Positions 39,867 to 49,218 of a stretch of DNA of 64,000 bases are shown piece after piece (within the stretch, counting starts at the first letter, position 1; every line of letters starts with the position of its first letter). The stretch spans positions 130,023-194,022 of the forward strand of contig CAVRPP010000010.1 in the NCBI GenBank assembly GCA_963723165.1, given 5' to 3'. This DNA comes from UBA4744 sp963723165. Its GTDB lineage: Bacteria > Actinomycetota > Acidimicrobiia > Spongiisociales > UBA4744. Under the pieces are notes generated by a model. It worked only from the letters and a program-made list of their open reading frames with translations, ran no database searches and was not told the DNA's origin. The position numbers and the translations under genes were made by a program.

Positions 39867-40304
39867 TCAGGAAGCTTCGCAATAGTCTTTGATTGCGTCG
39901 AGGTCTTGCGCGAGGGCTTTGCGGAGCATGGGTGAGATCAGCGGATTGACGAGACGGGCAAGCAACTTGTAGGGCTTCGCCTCCCCAACCATTGAAAGCT
40001 CCGTGCCTGCGTCGCCGGCACGGACCGTGAAAAGGGTATCCCAGATCGTTCCGCCCGCGTCCGAAACCAGCCTCACTCGCTCGTTCACCTCATACTCCGT
40101 GACTTCGAGCTCGGTGGATGCTTCCCGGCCGCGCATCACGCGGGTCTCCCGGAACCTCGCGCCGACCCCCGTACGGTTGTCGGACAAGAACTCGACGTTC
40201 ACGATATGGGGGACAGCCTTTGAGAAGTTCTCAATGTGAGCGATGGTTTCAAAGACCTTCTCGACGGGAGCGGCAATCGTTCGGGACGCTCGTAGTGTGG
40301 ACAT
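39867..40304 (-). CDS. SRPBCC (polyketide cyclase-like) family protein
   Basis: 145 aa. ATG 40304 has an AAGGAGA site 5 nt upstream, so the longer upstream frame is rejected. The helix-grip fold is marked by SRTIAAPVEKVFETIAHIENF at the N-terminus, GVGARFRETR in the middle and a C-terminal amphipathic helix (RLVNPLISPMLRKALAQDLDAIKDY). It would bind a lipid-like or aromatic ligand; no reaction can be assigned. It lies between the duplicated acetyltransferase 3' ends. Confidence 0.82.
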   Translation of the reverse strand: MSTLRASRTIAAPVEKVFETIAHIENFSKAVPHIVNVEFLSDNRTGVGARFRETRVMRGREASTELEVTEYEVNERVRLVSDAGGTIWDTLFTVRAGDAGTELSMVGEAKPYKLLARLVNPLISPMLRKALAQDLDAIKDYCEAS

Positions 40305-40526
40305 TTCTCTCTCCTTCTCCCGTCGGGCTTGGAGATCTGCGGCTACCAAGCGGGACAATCTCGGCAGGCTACCAACCGGCCGAGGGAGCGGACGGGTCTG
40401 TGCGTGTTGGGGCCGGTGCGAATTGTTGCAATTGCGCTGAGTCGTACGAAGCAAGCCGTAATCATTGGGGCTTTTCGGCGAAGCGGTCGACCGGATGAGC
40501 AGGCTACAGCAGGGCTTCAGGCCAGT

Positions 40527-41750
40527 TCAGAAGACTTCCTGGCACCAGGGGGCGGGATGCCAGGCAAACATGGAATCGGCGCGGAGAACCTCTTTCAGCG
40601 ACCCTTCGATTCGCCCGGCAGCCTTGAGGTCGAGAGGGCGAACCCCTCCCAGGTAGATGGCCCCGAGATCGGAAGCGGACAACCGAATCTGTGGAACAGA
40701 CGTGCTGCGGACGCAGCTCACGTCATCACCGTTCGCCTCGAGCAGATAGGTCCCGCCGATGGACGGGTTGAAGTCGTCGTGGACTTCGATACTGAGGGTT
40801 CCGTCCCGGCTGTATTTCCTGGTCGCCAGGGCCGCCGGGATATCGATCGGGCATACCCAGAGAGAGTCGGTGATCCGGCGGTGAAGGCGGCGCGAGTCGG
40901 CGAGCAACCAGCGGAGGGGTTCGTCGGCCGGGAGGTTCCAGTATGTGATCCTGCGAATCAGGTCGATGGAGCCGAGGTAGCGCCACAGTCCGTCGGCAGC
41001 GGCCAGGTCGACGGCTTGAAGATCGATGATCCGGATTTCACCGTTGGGAAGGTCATCTGCATCCCAGTCCTCCTTGGCCCGATACTGGACGTACCCGCGA
41101 GGTATTCCGTCTTCTTCGTACACGGCGTACCGGTAGCTGGTGGCGCCGCTCCGTCGGCTTTCCGGATCCCGGAAGACCCGATGCTCCCACCACGCCTCCG
41201 ACCGATCGAACATCCCGGGCCTCATGAGCCGGGTCTTCTCGAAGACGGCGGGAAGCAAGATCCGCGCCTCAGTGGGATCGACGAGGCGGACGGCGCCAGA
41301 TCCGTGTGGAGGTCCGGGCAGGACTGCGTGGCTCCGTTCGATTTCAGCGTCGACCCTGGTCACAGCGGGACCGAACCCGAACCGTCCGTATATGGAACTC
41401 TCCGATGCCCACAAGGCAGCCAGCGTATCGCCGCGAACCCGGGCTTCTTCGAAGTGGGCCCGCATCATCTGGCGAAGAACTCCCCGGCGCCGGTAGGTGG
41501 CAAGAACCGAAACCATGGTGGTTCCGGCCACCGCCGCCCGTCCGCCCGGCACGGTCATATCGAGACTGAAGGCGCCGGCGGTGCCGATCATCTGGTCACC
41601 GTCGAATGCGGAGACGGTCCGGTCGATCTCGAGAATCGCTTTGAACGGTTCGAGGCCCTCGTCGGGAGGGTCGAACCCGAAGACCAATCCCATCAACCGG
41701 CGGAACTCCGGTCGTTCATCTTCCGTGATGGGGCGAACGGTGAAGGTCAT
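40527..41750 (-). CDS. Eis-family GNAT N-acetyltransferase
   Basis: 407 aa. Two fused GNAT domains plus a C-terminal SCP2-like domain form the Eis layout. The acetyl-CoA loop is VSVLATYRRRGVLRQMMRAHF, followed by LAALWASESSIYGRFGFGPAV, an Eis signature. The C-terminal part has SASDLGAIYLGGVRPLDL. Mycobacterial Eis acetylates aminoglycosides and host or self proteins; here the substrate is unknown. The terminal 33 codons are duplicated at 39762. It is in the same orientation as the SRPBCC gene downstream. Confidence 0.9.
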   Translation of the reverse strand: MTFTVRPITEDERPEFRRLMGLVFGFDPPDEGLEPFKAILEIDRTVSAFDGDQMIGTAGAFSLDMTVPGGRAAVAGTTMVSVLATYRRRGVLRQMMRAHFEEARVRGDTLAALWASESSIYGRFGFGPAVTRVDAEIERSHAVLPGPPHGSGAVRLVDPTEARILLPAVFEKTRLMRPGMFDRSEAWWEHRVFRDPESRRSGATSYRYAVYEEDGIPRGYVQYRAKEDWDADDLPNGEIRIIDLQAVDLAAADGLWRYLGSIDLIRRITYWNLPADEPLRWLLADSRRLHRRITDSLWVCPIDIPAALATRKYSRDGTLSIEVHDDFNPSIGGTYLLEANGDDVSCVRSTSVPQIRLSASDLGAIYLGGVRPLDLKAAGRIEGSLKEVLRADSMFAWHPAPWCQEVF

Positions 41751-41790
41751 AGCCCGATCATGCTACGTCGCTGATGCGGGCAGTGGACCC

Positions 41791-42420
41791 TCAGGCCCCG
41801 GTGCCGGCGGTTGCGGCGGCGGCCGCAACAAGTGCGTCGTACGCAGTGGTGAACTCGACGGTAGCCGCCTGGAAGGCCGCTACGGCGTCGCGACGGGGTT
41901 GGGCGCTGGGACCCTCGAACCCGGCCCGGGCGTTCTGGCCGGCAGTGCGGATCTTCCCGGCCGCAGTGGCCAGGTCGGCGTGAATCGTGGCCAGAGCCTC
42001 GTAACCGGCCGGTGGGGCGGCGATCTCGACCCCGTCGGCGAACACCGATGCACGTACTTCAACATCCCGGAACAGGGCCAGGGCGTCCTGGTATTCGATG
42101 ACCCGGGGGCTGGCATCCTGCTGGCCGTTGACGTCGAGCAGGTCGGCTTCAATACCTGCCAGTTCGGCCTGCGACCCGGTCATCTTTTCCACGTAGGCCT
42201 GGACCTCGGCCGGAACAGCGGAAGCCGCGGTGGTTGTGGTGTCCCCGTCGCCGTCGCTGCCGGTTGTGGTGGTCGTTGCCGCTGCCAGTGTTGTCGTAGT
42301 CTCCTCCGGCTGGGCGCCGGGGAGTTGCTGCACGAAGAAATAGGTGAACCCGACCATTCCCACGATGATGAGCGGGAGGATCCAACGGCCGGGCTTGGGA
42401 TCTGGATTACGACTGGTCAT
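41791..42420 (-). CDS. Single-pass membrane protein with Thr-rich linker, unknown function
   Basis: 209 aa from ATG 42420 (a GTG six nt upstream is possible). A short basic tail is followed by one membrane helix (WILPLIIVGMVGFTYFFVQQ, about 13-32), a Thr-rich linker (about 40-70) and a helical Ala-rich extracellular domain (about 75-209; LALFRDVEVRASVFADG, AVAAFQAATVEFTTAYDALV). No family is recognised. A TAACGT box lies 10 nt upstream. It is divergent from another single-pass protein at 42554. Both may work at the cell surface. Confidence 0.65.
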   Translation of the reverse strand: MTSRNPDPKPGRWILPLIIVGMVGFTYFFVQQLPGAQPEETTTTLAAATTTTTGSDGDGDTTTTAASAVPAEVQAYVEKMTGSQAELAGIEADLLDVNGQQDASPRVIEYQDALALFRDVEVRASVFADGVEIAAPPAGYEALATIHADLATAAGKIRTAGQNARAGFEGPSAQPRRDAVAAFQAATVEFTTAYDALVAAAAATAGTGA

Positions 42421-42480
42421 TGGCACCAGAACGTTAGCGGAACGGAAGCTGGTTCCCTAGCAAGGTCAGGGTCGAACCTC

Positions 42481-42509
42481 TTGCACTTGGCCGGGCCATC
42501 CCATACGTT
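42481..42509 (+). promoter_or_regulatory. Promoter TTGCAC-17-TACGTT
   Basis: TTGCAC (42481-42486) and TACGTT (42504-42509) are separated by 17 nt, ahead of a GAGGAG-led ATG at 42554. It is the best two-box sigma-70-type promoter seen in the window. Confidence 0.5.
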
Positions 42510-42553
42510 GAAACCCGCCCCGCACTTCCCCAGTCAGACGAGGAGCATCGTTG

Positions 42554-43426
42554 ATGGACGGGACCCGTTCCACTGAATCATCCGAGCCGCCAGAGGTATA
42601 CGAGCACATCCCATGGGCCGAATTGGCGGTACCCGCCCGGGAGAAGAAAACCTGGGTGGTATATGTGGTTGCCGGCGCGATCCTCGCTGCCTCTCTGGGA
42701 ACGCTGGCAGCCAGATCGGTTGTTCGTTCGACGGCATCTCCCTCCTTGGCAACCGTCCCGACGGTGCCCGAGCCGGTTGCCGTGACCCTGCCCCCACCCT
42801 CAACACAGGAGGAGGCACTCACCGAAGCGGATTTGCTGGCGATAGCCCCCGGGCAGAGCGAGATCAGTGCTGCCGCACGGGCCGAATGGTTCGTGACGGA
42901 CTACTTCTCAACAGGTGGCGATCCGGCGGCTTCCCGGGCGGTGCTGGAGGCCCTCCCCGAGGGTTCGGGGCTGCCCGCCCCAACAGGGTCTGTCTCGAAT
43001 TCGTATGTCGCGTGGGTGGCGACTACCCGGATCGAGGCTCTCGGCCGTCAGCGGTTCCGCTCGACCGTGCTCTTCCGGGTCCTCGTATCCGGTGAAGACG
43101 GGGAATATGTCCGGTTGCCCGTGAGGGCTGTCGATGTGGTCGTCGAGGTGGATCCGGCGGGAGGGACCCGCGTGATGGATCTCCCGATGCCTGTGGAAGT
43201 ACCGGCCGGACCCGTCTCTGAGAGCTGGGGAGAGGCGGCAGATGTGCCCGACGGTGTCCGGGCTGCCGCCCTTCGGAGGGCGGATTCGTGGGGCGATGAG
43301 CCTGCCTTCATCGAGGGAAGTCATCGGGAGGGCGGCTGGCGGGTGGTCGTCAGTGTTGTGGATGGAGCCGGTGTCCGGTGGCCGTTGACACTGTGGCTCA
43401 CCGACCAGGGTGATTCTGCCTGGTGA
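42554..43426 (+). CDS. Single-pass membrane protein with NTF2-like outer domain, unknown function
   Basis: 290 aa from ATG 42554 (GAGGAG 8 nt upstream). A cytoplasmic tail of about 33 residues precedes one membrane helix (WVVYVVAGAILAASLGTLAA), a Pro/Thr linker and a globular domain (about 95-290). The domain opens AAARAEWFVTDYFSTGGDPAA and is rich in alternating strands (FRSTVLFRVLVSGEDGEYVR). It is reminiscent of TcpC/VirB8-like, NTF2-fold proteins, but there are no conjugation genes near, so the call is tentative. Confidence 0.6.
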   Translation: MDGTRSTESSEPPEVYEHIPWAELAVPAREKKTWVVYVVAGAILAASLGTLAARSVVRSTASPSLATVPTVPEPVAVTLPPPSTQEEALTEADLLAIAPGQSEISAAARAEWFVTDYFSTGGDPAASRAVLEALPEGSGLPAPTGSVSNSYVAWVATTRIEALGRQRFRSTVLFRVLVSGEDGEYVRLPVRAVDVVVEVDPAGGTRVMDLPMPVEVPAGPVSESWGEAADVPDGVRAAALRRADSWGDEPAFIEGSHREGGWRVVVSVVDGAGVRWPLTLWLTDQGDSAW

Positions 43427-43438
43427 AGAGCTCCGCAG

Positions 43439-43696
43439 CTAGACCGAGAAATGGCTCTGTAGGATCTCCTGCGCCGGCCCGGCAATTGCGGCCCAGTCTG
43501 CGTCCGGGGTCTTGGTCAGCGTAACGAAATCGGCGGTCATGAATATGCTCGTTATCCCGGGAATAGACAGAAGCCCGAAAGCCAGCGGGTCGTCTGTGTC
43601 TCGGCCTGCCACGAAGGTCTTGGGTCCGCCGACGTCGACTCCGACCGTGAACTTGAGGGCGTTGGGGTTGGGGGTTGACTCGATTTGTACGGTCAT
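43439..43696 (-). CDS. Nfu N-terminal domain (scaffold-like) protein
   Basis: 85 aa, only the Nfu_N domain. The conserved opening QIESTPNPNALKFTVG and SIPGITSIFMTADFVTLTKTPDADW match the N-terminal domain of Nfu Fe-S carriers. The C-terminal CxxC domain that binds the cluster is missing; no cysteine is present. It may modulate Fe-S maturation or have a different role. AAAGGA precedes the ATG by about 8 nt. It is divergent from the hydantoinase genes. Confidence 0.85.
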   Translation of the reverse strand: MTVQIESTPNPNALKFTVGVDVGGPKTFVAGRDTDDPLAFGLLSIPGITSIFMTADFVTLTKTPDADWAAIAGPAQEILQSHFSV

Positions 43697-43738
43697 CAGC
43701 CATCCTTTCGACCCACTGCATCGTAGCGAGGGTCGCTG

Positions 43739-45727
43739 ATGGCACGGGACCCTAACGCGCTGGGGGTCGACGTCGGTGGAACGTTCACCGATCTTGCCGC
43801 CTGGGACGGGTCCATGTTGTTGTCCGGCAAGACGTCAACCACTCGAGACCAGAGCGAGGGGGTGGTGGTCGGGGCGGCGGAGGTACTCGGCGATATCTCC
43901 ATCGACCGGCTTCTGCACGGGACCACGGTGGCTACCAACATGCTGCTCGAACGCAAAGGGGCGAGAACGGCGCTCGTGACGACCGCCGGTTTCGTCGACG
44001 TGATCGAGATCGGCCGTCAGGATCGTCCGGCGCTCTACGACCCGATGGCCGATCGGCCGGTGCCACTGGTGCCGCGTGACCTCCGCTTTGGGGTCGCCGG
44101 CCGGGTCGGGCCGACGGGTGATGAGATCGAGGCGGTCGAAGACTTGAGCCGCCTCGCCGACCAGGTGCGGCGCTCCAGGGCCGAGGCCGTAGCTATCTCG
44201 TTGCTGTACGCATATGCCAACCCTGCGCACGAACGAGCAGTGGCCGACTCGCTGGCCGAGGTTCTGGACGGCGTTCCGATTTCCATTTCGTCGGAAGTAG
44301 CACCGGAGTTTCGCGAGTTCGAACGAACCTCGACGACCATCCTGAACGCCTACCTGGAGGCGGGCACCGGCCGCTACTTGCGCAGCCTGCAGGGTCGCAT
44401 TGCCGAAGCAGGTCTTGCCGACGAAGTTCTGGTGATGCGGTCCTCGGGCGGCCTGATGGCCGGGCTGGCTGCGGCACGACTGCCCGCGGCTGTCTTGTTG
44501 TCGGGCCCGGCCGGAGGTGTGGTTGCTTCGGCCGAGCTTGGCACGGCCCTCGGCTACGGGAGACTCGTTTCTTTCGACATGGGTGGCACGTCGACCGATG
44601 TGTGTCGGATCGAAGGTGGCCGTCCGGAGGTCTCGTATCAGCGGGCGATCGACGGCTATCCCTGCCGGATGCCTGCCGTGGCCGTCCACACGGTCGGGGC
44701 CGGTGGTGGTAGTACGGCGTGGATCGATTCCGGGGGGTCCCTGCGGGTTGGCCCGCAGAGCGCCGGTGCCGATCCGGGTCCTGCCTGTTATGGGAGAGGC
44801 GGCACCGAGCCGACGGTCACCGATGCTGATCTGGTGGTTGGCCGGCTTGCCGCCAACACTCTTCTGGCCGGTTCGATGCGGCTCGACGTGGAGGCTGCCC
44901 GACGGGCCGTGGCCGCTCTGGCCGGCCAGCTCGAATTGGAGGAGAGCGCAACGGCGCTCGGAATGATCGACGTGGTCGAGTCACATATGGAACGGGCGGT
45001 TCGGACCGTTTCGGTAGAGGAGGGAGCCGACCCGCGCTCGGCGGTCCTGGTGGCTTTCGGTGGCGCCGGAGGGATGCACGCGACGGCTCTGGCCCGCCGT
45101 CTGGAGATGTCCGCCGTCGTGATTCCTCCTTTCGCCGGAGTATTCAGCGCGGTCGGACTGCTCCTCAGTCCCGCCCGGATCGATACGGTCCAGGGGGTCC
45201 TGATGACTGAAGGGGACGGCATTGATGAAGTGGTTGCCGGTGTTTCGGTCCGGGCTCGGGAGCAGATGATCCTCCAGACCGGACAACGGCCCGCAGAAGT
45301 ACTCGGCATGGTCGATGTCAGGTACCGGGGCCAGTCACACGAGACGACAGTGCCGTACCAGCCGGGCGACGGCTGGGAGGTGCTGGCCGGTCGATTCCAC
45401 CAGGCCCACCTGGAACGCAACGGTTTTCTCCGGTCCGATGATCCGATCGAGGTCGTGGCTGCACGGGCGGAGGCAACCGGCCGGGCGGCATTGAATTGGT
45501 CCGACCTGCCCGAGATCGTGCCGATCGGGACGGCCGGGCGGGGGAGCCGGATGGTCCTCACCGGGACGGGTCCGCAAGAGGCATCTGTGTGGTGGCGCCC
45601 CGGGTTGGTCGCCGGTACCGAACTGGTCGGACCGGCAATCATCGAAGAATCGGAAGCCACGGCCTACCTCGGAGAGGGAGAGCGGGCGACCGTGCATCCG
45701 TCGGGTGCCCTGGAGGTGGTTTGGTGA
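43739..45727 (+). CDS. hyuA: Hydantoinase/5-oxoprolinase A subunit family
   Basis: 662 aa. The ASKHA-type N-terminus LGVDVGGTFTDLAAWDG is followed by LHGTTVATNMLLERKGART, DRPALYDPM, SFDMGGTSTDVCRIEGG and TVGAGGGSTAWIDSGG. The subunit uses ATP to activate a cyclic amide such as hydantoin, N-methylhydantoin or 5-oxoproline. Its stop overlaps the GTG of the B subunit. At 662 aa it lacks the C-terminal extension of acetone carboxylase. The substrate cannot be told; no carbamoylase or racemase gene is adjacent. Confidence 0.9.
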   Translation: MARDPNALGVDVGGTFTDLAAWDGSMLLSGKTSTTRDQSEGVVVGAAEVLGDISIDRLLHGTTVATNMLLERKGARTALVTTAGFVDVIEIGRQDRPALYDPMADRPVPLVPRDLRFGVAGRVGPTGDEIEAVEDLSRLADQVRRSRAEAVAISLLYAYANPAHERAVADSLAEVLDGVPISISSEVAPEFREFERTSTTILNAYLEAGTGRYLRSLQGRIAEAGLADEVLVMRSSGGLMAGLAAARLPAAVLLSGPAGGVVASAELGTALGYGRLVSFDMGGTSTDVCRIEGGRPEVSYQRAIDGYPCRMPAVAVHTVGAGGGSTAWIDSGGSLRVGPQSAGADPGPACYGRGGTEPTVTDADLVVGRLAANTLLAGSMRLDVEAARRAVAALAGQLELEESATALGMIDVVESHMERAVRTVSVEEGADPRSAVLVAFGGAGGMHATALARRLEMSAVVIPPFAGVFSAVGLLLSPARIDTVQGVLMTEGDGIDEVVAGVSVRAREQMILQTGQRPAEVLGMVDVRYRGQSHETTVPYQPGDGWEVLAGRFHQAHLERNGFLRSDDPIEVVAARAEATGRAALNWSDLPEIVPIGTAGRGSRMVLTGTGPQEASVWWRPGLVAGTELVGPAIIEESEATAYLGEGERATVHPSGALEVVW

Positions 45728-47268
45728 AGGTTGACCCGATCACGCTCGAGGTGGCTCGCAATGCGTTCGCAGCCGTCGCGGACGAGATGGGTGCCGTGCT
45801 GCGGCGCACCGCCTACTCGCCGAACATCAAGGAGCGGGCGGATTGCTCGGCAGCGATATTCGTGCCGAACGGAGAGATGCTTTCCCAGGCCGAGCACATC
45901 CCCGTGCACCTGGGCTCTATGCCCGCTTCGGTGGCCGCCGTCCTCGAACATGCCGATCCGGAAACCGGGGTCCACTATGCAGTCAACGACCCGTATCACG
46001 GAGGCACCCATCTCAACGATCTGACCCTGGTGCGGCCGGTTCATAGTGGTGGGGAGCTGATCGGCTGGGTGGCCAATCGCGCCCATCACGCCGACGTCGG
46101 CGGCGAGGCTCCCGGTTCGATGCCTGCCCATGCCACAAGGCTCGATCAGGAGGGCTACGTGGTTGCCCCGATGGCTGCAGTCCGTCATGGCGAATGGCTG
46201 GATTCGTTTCTCGAGCCGTTCCTGGCGGCGACCCGAACCCCCGCTGAACGCCTGGGCGACCTTTCGGCGCAACTCGGTGCAAACGAGGTCGGAGCGCGCC
46301 GGTTGACGGCTCTGGCGGAGCAAGCCGGGGCGGCGGGTTATTCCATGATGACCAAAGCTCTCCTGGACTACGGAGAGCGTCGAATGGTGGCTGCCATCGC
46401 GGCGCTGCCGGACGGCGTCTTCCGGTTTGAGGATGTGATGGAATGGCGAAGGGGTCTCGTTCCGATCAGGGTGGCCGTGACAATCGACGGTGGAAGGCTG
46501 TTGGCCGATTTTGAAGGGACTGTCGACCAGATCGAGGGGAATATCAACGCCGTCGAGGCAGTGACCCGCTCTTGTCTCTACTACGCGGTCCGGGTAGCCA
46601 CCGATCCGACCATTCCGGCCAACGGCGGCTGCTACCGGCCCTTGTCGTTGTCGGCTCCGGCAGGTTCTCTGGTGAACGCCCGGCCGCCTGCGGCGGTGGC
46701 GGCCGGAAATGTCGAGACCAGCCAGCGGATCGCCGATGTGTTGCTGGGAGCCCTCGCCCAGGCCGCCCCGAACCGGGTTCCGGCAGCCTCGCAAGGCACC
46801 ATGAACAACGTTCTGATCGGCTCAGATGCCTTTGCCTACTACGAGACTCTTGCCGGTGGGCAAGGCGGCCGGCCCGGCCGGGCCGGTCAATCGGGCATTC
46901 ATACCGGCATGACCAACACGAAGAACACCCCAGTCGAAGCACTCGAGACCCATTACCCCTTCCGGGTGATGAGCAGCCAATTGCGGCGGGGGAGCGGAGG
47001 CGCCGGCCGGTATCCCGGAGGGGAAGGCATCGAGCGCGAGATCGAGTTTCTGGCTCCCGCAACCGTTTCCCTGATGGGGGAGCGCCGGGTGGTCCCACCC
47101 TGGGGGCTCGCCGGTGGAAAGCCGGGAGCCTGCGGGGAGGATTGGCTCATACGGCCCGGCGGTACACCCGAACGGCTTCCCGGCAAGACCACGTTTACGG
47201 TGGTTCCGGGCGACCGCTTGCTGGTCAGAACCCCTGGCGGCGGTGGCTGGGGATCCCCGAGGGACTAG
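45724..47268 (+). CDS. hyuB: Hydantoinase/5-oxoprolinase B subunit family
   Basis: 514 aa from GTG 45724, overlapping the A-subunit stop (GTGA). Motifs: DPITLEVARNAFAAVADEMG, RRTAYSPNIKERADCSAAIF, NDPYHGGTHLNDLTLV, NRAHHADVGGEAPGSMP and GNVETSQRIADVLLGALA. It forms the catalytic partner of the A subunit for ATP-dependent ring opening. It ends GGGGWGSPRD as usual. It is convergent with the cysteine-rich protein gene, with stop codons overlapping by 4 nt. Confidence 0.92.
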   Translation: MKVDPITLEVARNAFAAVADEMGAVLRRTAYSPNIKERADCSAAIFVPNGEMLSQAEHIPVHLGSMPASVAAVLEHADPETGVHYAVNDPYHGGTHLNDLTLVRPVHSGGELIGWVANRAHHADVGGEAPGSMPAHATRLDQEGYVVAPMAAVRHGEWLDSFLEPFLAATRTPAERLGDLSAQLGANEVGARRLTALAEQAGAAGYSMMTKALLDYGERRMVAAIAALPDGVFRFEDVMEWRRGLVPIRVAVTIDGGRLLADFEGTVDQIEGNINAVEAVTRSCLYYAVRVATDPTIPANGGCYRPLSLSAPAGSLVNARPPAAVAAGNVETSQRIADVLLGALAQAAPNRVPAASQGTMNNVLIGSDAFAYYETLAGGQGGRPGRAGQSGIHTGMTNTKNTPVEALETHYPFRVMSSQLRRGSGGAGRYPGGEGIEREIEFLAPATVSLMGERRVVPPWGLAGGKPGACGEDWLIRPGGTPERLPGKTTFTVVPGDRLLVRTPGGGGWGSPRD

Positions 47269-49046
47269 ACGGGAGCGAAGGCGCCAATCTGTTGCACGGC
47301 GTGGCGGAGGCCCTCGAGGTGGTTTGCGAATGAGGTCCGGTCGGCAGAGGGGAGTCGGTCGATCAGGCCGGCGTAGTACTCAACTCCGGACCGGAGGTTC
47401 TCCTTGACTTCGTTGAAGTAACTCTCTTTGCGGGCGGAGAGGCCGAGCGCAAAGCGTCGGAACTCCTTTCCCACGTAGTCGACATACAACTCGATCTCCC
47501 GGATGAACATATGGGGGCGATCCGGGTTGGTGAGCAGAGAGATACGGCCGTAAATGTGGTCGACCATCTCTTTGAGGGTTGCCACCCTGGAGAAGTTGAC
47601 GATGTTGGGACCCGTGCACACCGCCGTGGCGGCATCGTCGTTGATTCCCGAGTTGAGTTCGGCTCCCCCGGCCAGGTCCCGGCACAGGCAGGTCTTGGCC
47701 AGAACGTCTTCTTCCACCATGGCTCGTTGCTCAGGCGTGTACCCCTCCTCGTCCAGGTGGGCGAGTTTCTGAATGACGTACTTGCGGGAAGCCGTGCAGA
47801 TGGGTTGTTCGGAAAATTCCGTGTTGTGCAGCGCCAGGTAGCCCTTTGGGCAGGCGCTGCCGGGCTTCCCGATCGCGATGCGACGCTTGCGGAGCAAGTC
47901 GCTGGCCGAATTGCGAAGGTTCCAGAACGGAATACCGAAGGGGGAGGCGTCGCTGAGTTCGACTTCGTCATCCGTCGCTTCGAGCAACTTGGCCCGGTGC
48001 GTCTCATCGACGTTGGTCACCTCCGGTACCAGCAAGAAAGGTGTTCCCCACCCGGTCGAATCCAACTCATAGTGCGTGAGCAGCAAGTTGTGCTCTTCAA
48101 ACGTTCCGATGCCACCCTGGGCGGTTATGCGGAGGGGCAGCGGACGGTCGATCGGCCGGCGTCCTCCGGCGATCAGTGCATCGTTGGTGATGGTGTGCAG
48201 CGTCTCGATCAGGTCAGATCGTTTGACGCGAAGCTCTTCGAGGATCGGGCCCATTAATTGGCCGGTGGTCGGGAACGTGTGGCCACCACAATTGAGCCCC
48301 GACTCGATCCGGTACTCCGACACCCAGATGCCCCGTTTGGCCAGGTACTTGCCCTGGACGAAGGCGGATCGGTAGTCGCTGACCTTGAGGACGACCCGCT
48401 TTCGCAAAGCACCGGTCTCGTCGGGGAAGAAGTCTTCGAACTCGGCCATGTAGCCGAACAGGCGGGGGTTCAACCCGGCCGAGAACACCACTGCTGCCTG
48501 CAGGTTGCTGTTGGCGAAACCCCGCAACCCCGAAAGGGCGTCACTGAATTCGGGTGGGCGCCGTTCGTTGCCGAGGTACGTGTCCCTGTCCAGCTTGGTC
48601 ATGATGTTGACGTCGATCGCCCCCGGCACCATCTGCTCGATCAGGCCGGTCTGGAGAGCGGTCCGCTGATCCTGGTCGGCGGTTGCCAGCATCTGGTGGT
48701 ATGCATCCTTGAGAGAACCCTCCGGCAGCATCTCGAAGTAGCGGGTGAGATCGGTTCCCGGCTCGAACGACTCGCTCTTGACGACTTCCATTTGCCGCTC
48801 AACCAGCAGATGGATCAGATTCAGGTAGGCGGTGATGCGCCGGGCCCGGGCATCATCGGCGTCGTCACCAATCGGTTCGTACGGCTCGCCGTGGCGCTCA
48901 GAGTGGACCTTCCGCATTTGCTCGATCAGCACGTCATCGACAATCTGAATCACAGAATCGATCCCGAAACGGGCCACTTTGAGCGGCGTGTCGATGGTGA
49001 ATCCGGTGCCCATCACAGGAATATGGAAATCGTGCACGGTCTTCAC
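47265..49046 (-). CDS. Conserved protein of unknown function, probable TIM-barrel with Cys cluster
   Basis: 593 aa from GTG 49046 (weak CGGGAA site). I recognise a widespread uncharacterised pattern but no named family. The first 230 residues include DDVLIEQMRKVH, ARARRITAYLNLIHLLVE and VPGAIDVNIMTKLD. The middle has AVVFSAGLNPRLFGYM, GIWVSEYRIESGLNCGGHTF (C253), TAQGGIGTFEEHNLLLTHYE and WGTPFLLVPEVTNVD, which reads like a TIM barrel binding FMN or a sugar phosphate. The C-terminal third has C399, C417, C453, C455 and C477, suggesting an Fe-S cluster or zinc. A redox enzyme is the best guess. Confidence 0.6.
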   Translation of the reverse strand: MKTVHDFHIPVMGTGFTIDTPLKVARFGIDSVIQIVDDVLIEQMRKVHSERHGEPYEPIGDDADDARARRITAYLNLIHLLVERQMEVVKSESFEPGTDLTRYFEMLPEGSLKDAYHQMLATADQDQRTALQTGLIEQMVPGAIDVNIMTKLDRDTYLGNERRPPEFSDALSGLRGFANSNLQAAVVFSAGLNPRLFGYMAEFEDFFPDETGALRKRVVLKVSDYRSAFVQGKYLAKRGIWVSEYRIESGLNCGGHTFPTTGQLMGPILEELRVKRSDLIETLHTITNDALIAGGRRPIDRPLPLRITAQGGIGTFEEHNLLLTHYELDSTGWGTPFLLVPEVTNVDETHRAKLLEATDDEVELSDASPFGIPFWNLRNSASDLLRKRRIAIGKPGSACPKGYLALHNTEFSEQPICTASRKYVIQKLAHLDEEGYTPEQRAMVEEDVLAKTCLCRDLAGGAELNSGINDDAATAVCTGPNIVNFSRVATLKEMVDHIYGRISLLTNPDRPHMFIREIELYVDYVGKEFRRFALGLSARKESYFNEVKENLRSGVEYYAGLIDRLPSADRTSFANHLEGLRHAVQQIGAFAPV

Positions 49047-49218
49047 GATTCGTTCCCGGCGAGATCTCTGGGTTGCACGTCGGTTCCCCGCTTGGTTGGG
49101 GTTCAGACCTTCAACCGGAGCGATCCGTTACGCGGAGAGGTCTGCCTGTGGACAAAACCTACTGCTTCAACCCGTTTATGCGACCAGTTTCCGACTGCTG
49201 CAAAGGCTGCGGTTGGTG

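Noticed and set aside
45664..46794. 376-codon frame antisense to hyuB
   Set aside because: The hyuB sense frame carries conserved hydantoinase B motifs throughout; the antisense frame does not.
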